Below, in pieces: positions 1-10,608 of a stretch of DNA of 64,000 nucleotides. The position numbers were made by a program, and so were the translations under genes. Below the pieces are notes generated by a model. The model ran no database searches. It worked only from the letters and a program-made list of their open reading frames with translations, and was not told the origin of the DNA. Each line of letters starts with the position of its first letter. Position 1 is the first letter of the stretch. This DNA comes from Cryptomeria japonica (taxonomy: Eukaryota > Streptophyta > Pinopsida > Cupressales > Cupressaceae), in contig NC_081406.1 of the NCBI RefSeq assembly GCF_030272615.1, positions 166,577,521 through 166,641,520 on the forward strand, in the 5' to 3' direction.

Positions 1-655
1 GATGGGAGATGATGAGAACATAATTCCTTTATGGCTAAAGTGAATTAACTTGTCCTAGGTATCAGATGTGCTGGTTGAACCCTTAAAGAAGATGAAATTG
101 TTGCTAAGGTGCTAAGATCATTGCTTCTTTCCTACAAACATAAGGTAGTTGCTATTGATGAGATCCAGAGTGCGACTACTATGACAAGAGATTTTCGTCA
201 GAAAGATTGCTGCATTTGAACTGAGAAAATTTGGTGAATCACATGGAAAGTCTGAGATAGAATTTAGAGCATATGTATCCAGAAAGTAGAAGTATGATCT
301 TGAAGAATGCAAAATATCCAGATATGAAAGAGAGAAAAGAGAGATGGAAGAGAAAGAAAGAGAATTGGAGGAGCTTGCAGCATTGATTGCTCAAAGATTG
401 CCTAAGGGAGCCAGTAAGTATGATGGAAAATTGCCTTTGAAATGTTTCTCTTGCAATAAGGTAGGACATTTTGCTTCTAGATGCCCGGAGTTAATATCTA
501 AGTATGATAGGCATGGAAAATTTGACAAGCATGATAGACATGATAGATATGAGAAGCATGAGAAGTATGACAAGCCTTACAAGCCTAACCAAAAGTATAA
601 GCATCAGAATAACTATTATTATGTTACTGATGAAGGTATTACAGATGAAGAATAA
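1..655 (+). pseudogene. copia gag remnant with zinc knuckle
   Basis: Gag packages the element RNA. The first 340 bases read as a decayed UBN2-type gag in several frames. The best open stretch (344-655) has a Lys/Glu-rich helix, then the zinc knuckle CFSCNKVGHFASRCP at about 450-495, matching CX2CX4HX4C, then a charged tail built of repeated KYDxH/HDRY units. Frames are shifted at least twice before position 344. No complete start is visible because the window opens inside the gene. Confidence 0.85.
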
Positions 656-739
656 GAATGAGATGAAGTTGTTTTTATTGTTGTCAAAGAAGATGGACCA
701 GTACTTCTTGATTCCACAAGATGCACTATTGAGGAGAAA

Positions 740-1153
740 GCTTGAGCAGCTAAATTTGAAGAGAAAGATGAATGGGTGATTGAAAGCGGTTATTCACATC
801 ATATGACTAGTGATAAAAGAAAATTTATGAATATGGAAAGGTATGATGGTGGAATAGTAAGATGTGGAGATGACAAAGCCTGTGTGATCCGTGGTAGAGG
901 CTCTATTTCCTTTGTTGGTAAGCATAACACTGATGATGTATTGTATGTTGAAGGTTTGAAGCATAATCTTTTAAGTGTTGGGCAGATGGTTGACAAAGGT
1001 TATGATTTACAATTCAATAATGGAAAATGCAAGATCCTAAATACCTCCGGTATAGAGATTGCTTCTAGAACTAAGACTAAAGGTAATGTCTTTCATTTGA
1101 GTGTTGGTGAGAAAATTTGCTTGATTGCTCAGATTGATGAGAGTTGGTTGTAG
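740..1153 (+). pseudogene. copia protease / GAG-pre-integrase remnant
   Basis: The translation around 776 reads WVIESGYSHHMTSDKRKF, aligning with the usual copia protease active site WIIDSGCSHHMT. The catalytic Asp has become Glu and the following Cys is Tyr, so the enzyme was probably inactive before the frame broke. The segment VLYVEGLKHNLLSVGQ at about 935-985 is the well-conserved end of the copia protease region. The reading ends at a TAG at 1151, next to the expected start of the GAG-pre-integrase domain. Confidence 0.85.
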
Positions 1154-2105
1154 CATAGGAGAATGTGTCATGTTAATTTTAATTCAATGATTAAGATCAG
1201 TTCTACACAAGTTGTTAGCGATTTGCCTAAAATTGTTAAGCCTGCTAATATGGTATGTAAAGAATGTCAAATGCGTAAGCAAACAAAATTTTCTTTCAAG
1301 AACAAGCAGTATACATATGATGGATTGCTAGATCTTGTGCATACTGACCTATGTGGACCTACAAATATTAGAAGTGTGCAAGGTGACAGATATTTTATGC
1401 TTCTAATTGATGATTATTCTAGGATGACGTGGGTTGTCTTTTTGAAGGAGAAATCAAAAGCATTGGAAAATTCAAGATATTCAAAGAAAAGGTTGAGACT
1501 GAGACAAGATTGAAGGTAAAATGTTCGAGATCTGACAGAGGAGGAGAATTGTGTTTTGGTGAGTTTGATTCATTTTGTGAGAAGAATGGGATTATAAGAC
1601 AATTATCTTCACCTAGAACTCAACAACAGAATGGAGTTGTTGAAAGAAAAAACAAGACTTTTTTGGATGCTGCAAGGGCAATCAGACTGTTTTGGATGCT
1701 GCAAGGACTATGCTGATTGAAGAGAATGTTTCAAAGATCGACTAGAGAGAATTTGTTAGCACTGCTGTTTACACATTCAATAGAGTTCATATAAAGGTGA
1801 TACTGGTAAGACTCCTTATGAGATCTGGTTTGGTCATGTTCCTACTATGAGATTTTTCAGAATTTTTGGTAGCAAGTGTTATATCAAGAGAGATGAGGAT
1901 ATAGAAAAGTTTGATGCAAGAAGTTCAATGATGGAATTTTCTTGGGATATTCAACAAGAGAAAAGCCTACCGATGCTACAATAAGAGATTGAGGAAGATT
2001 GTAGAAAGTGCAAATGTGAAGGTTGATGAGAACTATGGAAAATAAATCAAAGCATGCGGATATGATGATGGTCAGCATATTGTTTTGACTCCTATTCAAA
2101 ATCAA
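1154..2105 (+). pseudogene. copia integrase remnant (frameshifted)
   Basis: The zinc-binding part survives as CKECQMRKQTKFSF (about 1258-1300). The core follows: first catalytic Asp in DLVHTDLCGP (about 1335), second in SDRGGE (about 1535), then the PRTQQQNGVVERKN block with the catalytic Glu (about 1615-1650). The pieces lie in different frames, with a shift near 1440-1510. An 18-bp direct duplication (about 1659-1676 and 1689-1706, unit ending GATGCTGCAAGG) breaks the frame after the catalytic Glu. The C-terminal part continues in mixed frames to about 2105. Confidence 0.85.
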
Positions 2106-2124
2106 GAATTGAAGAAGAATGATC

Positions 2125-2180
2125 CGATAGAAAACTGATTCCCCCCCCTTCTTAGTTTTCTCTCATTGTTGTTGCCAACA
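2125..2180 (+). repeat. LTR 3'-end scrap embedded in the copia body
   Basis: The sequence GAAAACTGAT, a run of eight C, TTAGTTTTC and then TGTTGTTGCCAACA is the 3' terminus of this copia family's LTR. It matches the LTR end at 5330-5382 and, less closely, that at 40200-40249. It sits where the reverse transcriptase should be and is followed directly by ATTGGCATCT, which looks like the start of a primer-binding site merging into the RNase H coding sequence. It marks a deletion or recombination junction. Confidence 0.7.
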
Positions 2181-2609
2181 ATTGGCATCTCTTATTTGGG
2201 GAAGAAATTGGTTTCATGGGCTAGTAATTAGCAAGATTCAATGTCCTTATCTACTGCTGAAGTTGAGTACATTGCAATTTCTAGTAACTGCACTCAAGTA
2301 GTTTGGATGAACCAAATGTTGAAGGGTATCAAAGTTATCTATGATGAGCCTATCATCATATATTGTGATAATTCCAGTGCTATTAATATGTCAAAGAATC
2401 CATTGCAACATTCAAAGACTAAACATGTATCAATCAAGTATAATTTATTGAGAGAAAAGGTCAGTGAAGAAGAAGTAAAGTTGGAATATGTATCTACAAA
2501 GGAACAAATTGCTGATATTTTCACTAAGCCTTTGCGTGCAGATACATTTGTCTATTTGAGAGACAAGTTAGGGGTATCTACCCCTCCTGACGTGAACTGG
2601 ATGCATTGA
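2181..2609 (+). pseudogene. copia RNase H remnant
   Basis: The read-through begins GISYLGKKLVSWASN, is broken by a TAG, then continues as an open frame from 2241 to 2609. It contains SLSTAEVEYIA (catalytic Glu), YCDNSSAINMSKNP (catalytic Asp), H.RTKH-like HSKTKHVSIKYN and IADIFTKPL. These are the standard copia RNase H and C-terminal motifs. It ends in TGA shortly before the polypurine tract, as in intact elements. Confidence 0.92.
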
Positions 2610-2856
2610 GTTACATCATTCTGGTGGATTCCATGGTCTTATCTTTTTATCTAGATTGATGAGTTGGTGTTGCTCCTCTGGTGGAGTAGCCCGATGGTTT
2701 GGTTTTCTATTTTGAGAATATTTGGCATTGCTGTCAAAGGGGGAGAGAAGCATGTGAAAAAATATTTTATCTGCTTGATCTTAGGGGGATCTTGTTGGAG
2801 ATGTTTTCTTTCTTTGCATTGATTGTTTTTCACATTCATATGTTGCCATCAATGCC

Positions 2857-2868
2857 AAAGGGGGATAT
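2857..2868 (+). promoter_or_regulatory. Polypurine tract of the copia element
   Basis: AAAGGGGGATAT directly precedes the LTR start TGTTGG at 2869. A second, very similar AAAGGGGGAGAG lies at about 2738, so this family may carry a duplicated tract. Confidence 0.75.
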
Positions 2869-3516
2869 TGTTGGACATTGCCACTGCTAGGACATGTTGT
2901 TGTCATTGATGTCAACGTATTCCAACTCCGATGATTGCATATTGGTTTATTGGGATCATGGTTTGTTGTATGGAGTATTTATAGTATCATTATATTCTTC
3001 TATATTGGTTTTGGTGATCCAGAAAGCTTAATTGATCATATCATATGATCCAGTTTTTGTAGTTTGTTTTTCTGATTAGTGCTTTGCAGAGTTCAACATT
3101 TCCTCTGGTATATTCTAGTGTGATCAAATCTTGAGCTAATATTTTGGGATATTTTTTGGGATGGTCTTATGTATCTTCATTTCAGATGGTTCATGATTTG
3201 GTGCTCTGAAAGTTATCTTTCTTCGCAATAGTTGTTGTTGCTTGTTTTAGATGCTTATTGATGAAGATTTGATAAGTGGTGTTGATACAGTTGCTACTGA
3301 TGATTCTAACATGCTTGCTGTTGTTTCCTAAGTATGTCCTATTTATTTTGATGATCTGTATTGATTGTTGTGTGTGTTCTTGGTGATGTTCTTCGTGTTA
3401 TGTGGTTTTCCTGATAGTGCAGCGTGTTGCGGTTGATCTTGGTGTGATTACTAGTGGTGATGAGCATTTGGGAATTTGATTTAGGTCCATATTATGTCAT
3501 GTATATCATTATATTA

Positions 3517-3761
3517 GCCTTGTGGTCGATATTTGTATTGTGTAATATAATTTTATAATTGTGAGTTGAGGGTTTAGCCGACCTTGTTGTTAAGGTTGAT
3601 GAATTGTATAAATAGGTGATATAGTCAAGTAATTTGGGTATCAAGGTTATGTCTACATTATCAGAGAGCAGTGCATTTGTGAACAAGTGATTCATCCTTC
3701 GACATTGTGATTGAGAAAAGATTGGTGCTGCAGAGAAGACAATTGTGCTTAACTGAAACTG
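3517..3761 (+). repeat. Direct repeat unit 1 flanking the inverted LTR
   Basis: About 245 bp beginning GCCTTGTGG and ending AACTGAAACTG. It recurs at 4755-4998 with only scattered substitutions. The two copies bracket the inverted LTR exactly. Confidence 0.9.
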
Positions 3762-4754
3762 AGAGGGGGGGGGGGGGGGTGAATCAGCTGTCCAATAAAT
3801 TCAACCAAAATTAACTTAACCAAAACTTAATGCTTAATACCGATAGACCAAACTTTATGCCGATAGATAGTCTTAACATTTAATTGCAGTACCGGTAAAG
3901 ATTAATGCATGAAACAGAAACATAATAACATCCACAACACATAACACCAATGTTTGTATGTGGAAACCCTATAAGGGGAAAAACCACGGTGGGAAGCCTT
4001 ACCCACAATCAAATGATACTACTGCAAATAGTATGTGTTTACAATATGGATTCTACACATGCAGAAAGGCCAACTGCCTAGAGCTCACTGCTCAATCACA
4101 AAATGAGAGTCACACTGACTACAATTGGATGGTTAAATCCAATGATAATGTACTTCACAAAATAGCATCTTCATACGCTGGATTCAGTACCAGTGTAGTT
4201 CTAATTGCCTTCATAAAAAACCTCCTTCAATCTTCAAATGATGCCTGCATGTATAGCTTTGCTTATTTTTCGCATATACTCTATTACAATTCTTTTTCCC
4301 AATTGCATATCGATCTTACAAATAAGATCTTACATATATACCATAGCCTTAGACCAATTGAATAGGTCGACTCACTAAAAGATATTATAATAAAATCAAT
4401 TACAAACAAATCAATATCCGATGCACAATGTCAGCTCAATGCATTTACAATAATAATAAATCATCTCCATAACATGTCATGCTGATCTAGAGTAGATAAG
4501 TCTACCGATGCTTATCCTAGACCTATTTGCCGATAACAACAAATATTCAAACCCGAATAAATAGTTAACCAAATAGCCAAAACCAAGTGATCGAATAATG
4601 TCTTCGACATAACCAAGTAGTTTCCAAGTCCTTCCAAGTGTCAGTGAACAATATTATCTGTCAGTGAACATAACCTATTCTCCAAGTGTTGATAGGTATT
4701 GATAAGTGTTGACATCAATGAGAAAACCATATCAACATATCCAAAATACCAACA
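3762..4754 (-). mobile_element. Inverted copia-family LTR nested in the copia LTR
   Basis: Read on the minus strand, it starts TGTTGGTATTTTGG at 4754, contains the family landmark ending in the CCGTGGTTTTTCCC-like block (plus strand 3970-4010), and ends at a C15 run plus CTCAGTTT near 3762. The final 25 or so bases of a normal LTR, including CCAACA, are missing. The junction at 3755-3762 lies in a GAAACTG shared by both partners. Confidence 0.8.
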
Positions 4755-4998
4755 GCCTTGTGGTTGATATTTGTATCGTGTGATATAATTTTGTAATTGT
4801 GAGTTGAGGGTTTAGCCGACCTTGTTGTTAAGGTTGATGAATTATATAAATAGGTGATATAGTCAAGTAATTTCAGTATCAAGGTTATGTCTACATTATC
4901 AGAGAGCCGTGCATGTGTGAATAAGTGATTCATCCTTCGACATTGTGATTGAGCAGAGATTGGTGTTGCAGAGAAGACAATTGTGCTTAACTGAAACT
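4755..4998 (+). repeat. Direct repeat unit 2 flanking the inverted LTR
   Basis: Second copy of 3517-3761. It starts immediately after the inverted LTR terminus and continues into the normal remainder of the copia LTR. Confidence 0.9.
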
Positions 4999-5382
4999 GT
5001 CATTAGGTATTTGTAGATGCTATTATTGCAGTTCATTCTTTCCAGATTGTAGTCTGAATCTTGTTGTAAGTTAGTGAGAATTTCCTAAGGGTTGTAGCCT
5101 TTCAGGTTATTATATTTGAGCAGTTAATTCTAGGCGGTGTGCCTAATTGTTGGTGCATCTGCAAAGTATCATATTATTGTGGGTAGGTTCCCACCATGGT
5201 TTTTCCCTTAATTGGGTTTTCCATGTCAAAATATGGGTGTTGTGTTTTGTGCTATCAATTTGCTTATCTTTGTTGTTCCTGCAATTTATTAGATTTGTAT
5301 TTATAGTTGAGTTTGTAGATCTGGTAGAAAACCGAATCACCTCCCATCCCATCTCAGTTTTCTCTCATTGTTGTTGCCAACA

Positions 5383-6330
5383 AACAACAGATACTATGCA
5401 TATAGATAACCTATTTTTCATAGAAGTGGTGAGACTACATGGATTACCTAAGAGCATAGTATCCGATAGAGACACTAATCTTGTTGGATATTTTTGGAGA
5501 ACACTTTGGAAGAAGATGAAGACAATTTTCAAATTCAGTTCTACTTTTCACCCACAAACTGATGGATAGACAGAAGTAGTAAATTGGAGTTTGGGAAATT
5601 CGTTAAGATGCTTAGTTGGAGAGAAAAATGGATGTTGGACTTGGTTCTTTCACAAGAAAAGTTTGCCTACAACAATTCAGTGAACAAGAGTACCAGAAGG
5701 ACACCCTTTGAGATTGTTACCAAAGTACACCCTAGAGGAATATTAGAGTTAAGGGATATAAGTAATGAGGATAAAAGGAGTACAAAAGTAGAAGTGTTTG
5801 CAAAACATATGAAGACAGTACATAGCCAGGTCAAACATTATTTGGAGGACATGAATAGTAAGTATAAGAGAAGGTAGATGAAAAGAGGAGACACAAACAA
5901 TTCAAAGTTGGAGACGAGGTGATGGTGTATCTAAGAAAATAAAGATTTCCAGTTGGTACCTATAACAAGTTGAAGATGAGGAAGTTTAGACCTTGTAAGA
6001 TCTTTAGGAGATTTAGTTCCGAAAATGCATATGAAGTGGAGTTACCTGATACCCTGGGTATTTCACCCAAATTCAACATTACAGACCTACATCAGTAGCA
6101 TGAGGTAGAATTCAGTGAAGACAGTGTAGCAGACTTGGAGAAGTAGATGCCCTAGAGGGTACCAAACCAGATTGAAGACATTTTGGATAGTAGAATTAGG
6201 TGTAGCACCCGAGGCAAGCAATATAGAGAGTATCTTGTGAAGTGGAAGGACAAACCAATTGATGACTCATCATGGATTTCTCAAGTTGAGGTAGACCGTC
6301 TTGATTTTCCTCTAGCCCTCGCAAAGTGAG
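5383..6330 (+). pseudogene. Ty3/gypsy chromovirus integrase C-terminal part and chromodomain
   Basis: Picks up in the integrase core with LHGLPKSIVSDRDTN (second catalytic Asp) and FHPQTDG followed by TAG in place of the usual Gln of QTEVVN. It then runs through the C-terminal module (KLKMRKFRPCKIF, YEVELPD, about 5965-6055) to a chromodomain (YREYLVKWKDKPIDDSSW, about 6220-6275), ending TGA at 6328. Several stops and one shift near 5875 are present. The copia element inserted just before the DLFF-type block of this integrase, so the upstream gypsy part is outside the window. Confidence 0.9.
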
Positions 6331-6360
6331 GGACTCACTTTTTTATCAACCCCGAATGTT

Positions 6361-6740
6361 TGATGCAGGAACAACCTTGGTTCTTGGCAATATTGCATCA
6401 ACCAAAATCATTTACATTTTAGTTTGTTTTTTTGTTCATTTTGGTCTTGCAGTTTCAATATTTGTATTCTTCATTTTGCCACATTTTTTCACCGGATCAT
6501 GGGGAGCTGGATTTTGGTTTGTGGACACGTTCATCTACCTTATCATAGATCCGTGGGTCATTTGGATATTTTTTCAAAAATTTATCGCTTACAGAATGTG
6601 GGACAGTTTTCTGGCCTGTGCACTAGAGTCGTTTGGACCTGTTTGCTAATGGAGAATCTTTTAGATCATTTCCATAGATTGTCCATTTTGATAGTCCATT
6701 CATCTTCGGATAACCTGTATCCCAAGTCTAGTTTGATCTC
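6361..6740 (+). mobile_element. gypsy chromovirus 3' LTR, start only
   Basis: Begins TGATGCAGGAACAACC, 30 bp after the chromodomain stop, as in the related element whose 3' LTR starts TGATGCAGG at 14357. It is homologous over about 260 bp to the minus-strand fragment at 48109-48368 (shared TTCTTGGCAAT, GCATCAACCAAAA and GGACCTRTTTGC). No LTR end could be placed; the sequence passes into the GC-rich island. Confidence 0.75.
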
Positions 6741-7290
6741 GACCCGTACCAACCACAACTCCGTTCTGTCGTGATGCGCCTTGATCTATTGGTTGGAGGG
6801 GGAGGTCCTAAATGAGACTATGGGGAGGGCTCGACCATATATATCTATATATAGATGGATGGGGAGGGGGGAAGCTCAGCTATATCTAGTCTATAGTCCC
6901 CTCGGCTGACCCCCTATCTAATCCAAGGGATAGATCAGCCCCAAAGGAAGCCTATCAATCCATATATAGGGCGGTCGCAGTCTAGAGATAAGAGCTGATT
7001 AATCTATATTCTATGGGGTGGGCAAGTCATCCGTTGTATCACGTCTATAACATCATCCATCTCAAGCACCCTATCTAAACTATGAGCCCCCGGGTAGTAA
7101 GCCGAATAAGCCGAATGCGGATCTTAAAGATGGAGAACAATGGACCTTTCCCCAATACTATAGCCGTCTCCCACCCTTCTTTTCACTAGGCACAAGCTGG
7201 GGTGGGTGGAAGGAGAGAGTGGGAAAGCAACTTCATCCGTAGAGACTGAAGTGTATGAGGAAGAACAGAGCCTAATTTTGTATCCTCCAA
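6741..7290. other. GC-rich island, possible organelle-derived insert
   Basis: Composition changes sharply from AT-rich LTR to G/C-rich non-coding sequence with purine runs (GGATGGGGAGGGGGGAAGC), short palindromes (TATATATCTATATATAG) and no open frame. It reverts to AT-rich sequence after about 7290. This texture is typical of plant mitochondrial spacer DNA, so a nuclear mitochondrial insert is suspected but not shown; no organelle gene was recognised. Confidence 0.35.
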
Positions 7291-7780
7291 TGTTCCTTGG
7301 TTTGTGGTTGACCTTCCCCTAGGTCCGCACATAATTATATGTTGTTTCTGGAGGAATTCCTTTGGTCATGGAGGCTGGCTATTTTGTTGTACACGTTACA
7401 CCTTCTCCATTGGCATTTATTTTCATCTTGGGCTGACATGGATCATCCTAGAGCTATATGAATATCATATAAAATAATGTAACTAAGTATATGGTAGACA
7501 AACTTTAGTGATAAAAGGTTAATCAGATGATTAGGAGTTCAAGAGTTGGCTCACATTCTTGCTTGAGCTCGGATACAGTAGTTTGAGCATGTTTGTAGTT
7601 AGGCTTGTGTGTCGAATATGCGAGCCCACATATTGTTGACCAATTTGTATTTGAATTCCATGATATACTATAAGTGATTCTGTATTGCCTCCATCACAGT
7701 GTGTTGCTTCTGTTGTGTTTACTTTTACTGCACGGTCTAGTCTGTTCTCCTTGAGGACTCTCCTATAGTGACTGCACCAC
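7291..7780. other. Unassigned spacer
   Basis: AT-rich sequence without an open frame or recognised repeat. It may include decayed 5' sequence of the LINE that becomes recognisable at about 7780. Confidence 0.5.
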
Positions 7781-9606
7781 TTATGGGTTATCTTGAAGAT
7801 ATATAGAAAAAAAGAAGAAGGGATCTATTCAATATATTCTCCACATCACTATAGTGATAATGAATTATGGAAATGGATGCACAACCTTCATAACATTCCT
7901 TGGTTTGTTGAAGTGGATTTTGATATGATAGAGTGCAATGATGATAAAACTAGTGGGTTGGGCATGGAGTGGAAGGGAAATGAGAAATTCTTCTAATATA
8001 AGATGGAGAACAAATTAAATCTTTTTGATCCACTTGAAGGGTTAAAGGAGGAAAAAAAGGGTATATGGTATACTTGGTACAACTCTCAAAAAAGGCTCTA
8101 TGAGAATTTATTGTAGGCTTGACAAATTTTATTCAAATAGAGGCTTCTTTACTTTTAAATCAAATTGAGGATGATTTTAGAATGAAAGCGCATCCAATAT
8201 ATTTCTCTAACCATCATCCTATTGAAGTTAAAATTCAAAATTATAAAGATGAACTTAATAAATTAAATTTTTTATTTTTTTAATATTTTAAAAATATCTC
8301 TACTTGGTAAAGAAGATTGTAATGATGCTATTTTTACTCTTAGAGAGATTAACAATATTTTGTTGAGACATTGCTTTGTTGTTAAGAGATGGAACAAAAA
8401 TGTTAGTAGTTGGATTGTATTTTTCCAAACTATAGGAAAAAAGAGTGCATTGGATGAGAGGAAAGAAGAGAATGATTTGTAGAGTAGGATTTTCATATTA
8501 GAAAAGTCTCTATATAATGACCCCTCTAATGAGATTTTAAATGATGAAATGGTATATACAAAACATAATCTTAGAGTCTTCCAAACCAAAAAAGATCAAG
8601 GGCAAGGAATTAGGTCTAAGTTGAACTAGATTACAAATGGTGAAAAAGGCTCTAATTTCTTCTTTAATTATATCAAACAAAGAAATATTAAGGAAAAATT
8701 AGATTGTGTGTGGGCTAATGGTATATTGATTAAACATCTTGAGGAAATCCTTAATCAATTCTTCTTGTTTTTATAGAAATCTCTTTTCTTCTAAGCGAGA
8801 AGTTGTTGTAAAAGAGTTATTCCAAAAAATATTAATAAGGAGGATGTTGATATGTTAAGTAAAGAAATCTCTAAAGTTGAAATCATTAAAGCTATCCAGT
8901 CTCTTAAGAATGAAAAATCTCTTGGTGTTGATGGCCTATTTGTAGAGTTTTATAAGAAGAATTGTCAGTGTATTATTGAAGATCTTTTGTAGTTGTACAT
9001 AGATGCTAAATTAATAATGGTTCCTTAAGAAGAAAAATTAATAGAGGTTTCATTAGGCTCATACAAAAGTATGGAGACAAATATTTAATAAAAAACTAGA
9101 GTCCAATCACACTCCTCAACGTGTCATTTAATATTTTAGCCAAGAGTATAACATTTAGACTAATTTCAACACCCTTCCCACTTTCATCAATAATATACAA
9201 AGTGGTTTTATAAAAGGAAGGTATATAATTGAAAATTCAATTACTATCTAGGAACTAATGGAGTGGGATAAGGATTCTAAATAGGTTGTTGGCATGTTTC
9301 TCCTTAATTTTGAGAATGACCATGACTGAGTTGAATGTTCTTATATTTTTATGTCTCTTGAAGCTTTTAGGTTTTCTCTGAAATTAGGCTAGGTGATTAA
9401 AACACTCTTTAAGGATGCAGTGGTTTGAGTTGATGTCAATGGTGTTCTATTGAAACCTTTATTCTTTAGAGATCCATTAGGTAGGGTTTCCCCCTTGCCC
9501 CGACCCTTTTTGTTATGATCCTCATATCAATAAATCAACCCAATACACCATCTCCTATTATCCTCATAATCAACTCATATTAACATATATGTAAAAGGAG
9601 ATAATT
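7781..9606 (+). pseudogene. L1-type LINE ORF2 remnant: endonuclease and reverse transcriptase
   Basis: Endonuclease: IPWFVEVDFDMIE (about 7895-7935, the GGDFN-type block), LGMEWKGNEKFF, LNLFDPLEGLK, and SNHHPIEVK at about 8205-8232, where the usual SDHHPI Asp is Asn. Reverse transcriptase: SLKNEKSLGVDGLFVEFYKK (about 8910-8965), SPITLLN, then QSGFIKGRYIIENSI and an FENDHD.VE block corresponding to the L1 DFEKAYD motif. Many stops and shifts are present. The LINE stops at 9606, near where the YADD motif is expected, because a gypsy element inserted there. Confidence 0.88.
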
Positions 9607-10512
9607 TGATGCAGGAGCATCTGGTGGTGTATGGGCAATCCTGTATCACCCAAAAATATTTGTTTTTATTTTGGTTTTATTTAATGTTTTTGAAGATCTG
9701 ATACCCTTTTGGAAAAATAAGAGATTCCAACTCTCAGAATTGACAAGCTATTTTTTCTAGCTGATGACTAAAAATAGCAGGTTTTTATTTGAAGGTGGAT
9801 GGAGCCCAAAATTTATAGGAAGATTAAGGAAAGAAAAATAAGCTCATTGGAAAAAGAATCAAGTCAAAATAATTAACGGTTTGAAAGTTATTAAAGTTTT
9901 AATTTCCCGAAAAATAAAATAAAATTCTTCCAAGTCAGATTTGAGGCATTAAACAGTGTCAAACGGGCCCAAAAATGGTGGGAATTGACAAAGCAGTTTC
10001 TTAGCATATTCTACACTCAGAGATATTTTTGACGCTTCAAATGGTTTGTAAATCCGATTCTCAGATCAAAAGTTATGGCTCTCGAAAGTTAGACAATTTT
10101 CGAAATGTTCCAATTTTTGAATCTGACTGTATTTTCAAATTTCCAATTTCATGTTTTGGCATTTGTCTACCATTTGGTAATTTCTATATTATAATTTTAG
10201 CTCCAAAACAAAAGAAAGTCTATTTAAGACTCATATGTAGAAACCGTGAAGGAGTTGTTGGAGTTTTTGGGATGTGAGTTTTTGAAAAGTGAGCTATTGG
10301 AGTTGTTGTACGAGAGTTTTGGAGAGTTTAGTTTATGGGTTGATAAATAGATTGGAGGGATTCCAGAAAAATCTGTAAGCTATGTGTTGTAGGCTATGAG
10401 GATTTATTCCTCTTATTTGTAATTGCATGTATTGAAAATAAATTTTGATAATAATAAAAATTTTCAGTGTCTCTTTGTTCTATTTTATGTTTCTCGAGTT
10501 GTTCCCTCATCA
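9607..10512 (+). repeat. 5' LTR of the chromovirus
   Basis: 906 bp, TG...CA, starting after TAATT. It ends ...GTTCCCTCATCA, followed by the primer-binding site. It aligns along its whole length with the 3' LTR, with frequent substitutions, so the insertion is old. Confidence 0.93.
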
Positions 10513-10514
10513 AG

Positions 10515-10526
10515 TGGTATCAGAGC
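10515..10526 (+). promoter_or_regulatory. Primer-binding site (initiator Met tRNA type)
   Basis: TGGTATCAGAGC, two bases after the 5' LTR; complementary to the 3' end of plant initiator methionine tRNA. Confidence 0.9.
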
Positions 10527-10608
10527 AGGTTGTTCCTGAGTGTGTGAATAGTTCGCCAAGCATGAGGCAGTTCATACCAGGACTTGTGATTGTGGGCTCG
10601 ATTTCAAG

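Larger units (their letters stand above)
1..2868 (+). mobile_element. Decayed Ty1/copia retrotransposon, internal region (5' end outside window)
   Basis: Remnants occur in copia order: gag with CCHC knuckle, protease/GAG-pre-integrase, integrase, RNase H, polypurine tract, LTR start. Integrase before RNase H is diagnostic of Ty1/copia. Frames are broken by many stops and shifts, and the whole reverse transcriptase is missing between about 2105 and 2181. The 5' LTR and the start of gag lie to the left of the window. The element is dead, and its 3' LTR (2869-5382) is itself rearranged. Confidence 0.9.
2869..5382 (+). mobile_element. 3' LTR of the copia element, chimeric with an inverted LTR
   Basis: Begins TGTTGG after the polypurine tract and ends CCAACA, after which gypsy integrase sequence resumes. 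Its length (2.5 kb) is more than double that of the related LTR at 39186-40249. The reason is internal: 2869-3761 is LTR sequence, 3762-4754 is a related LTR in inverse orientation, and 4755-5382 repeats the last part of 2869-3761 and completes the LTR. Confidence 0.85.

Noticed and set aside
3958-4365. 135-codon plus-strand frame
   Set aside because: Lies in the inverted LTR, non-coding in all related copies.
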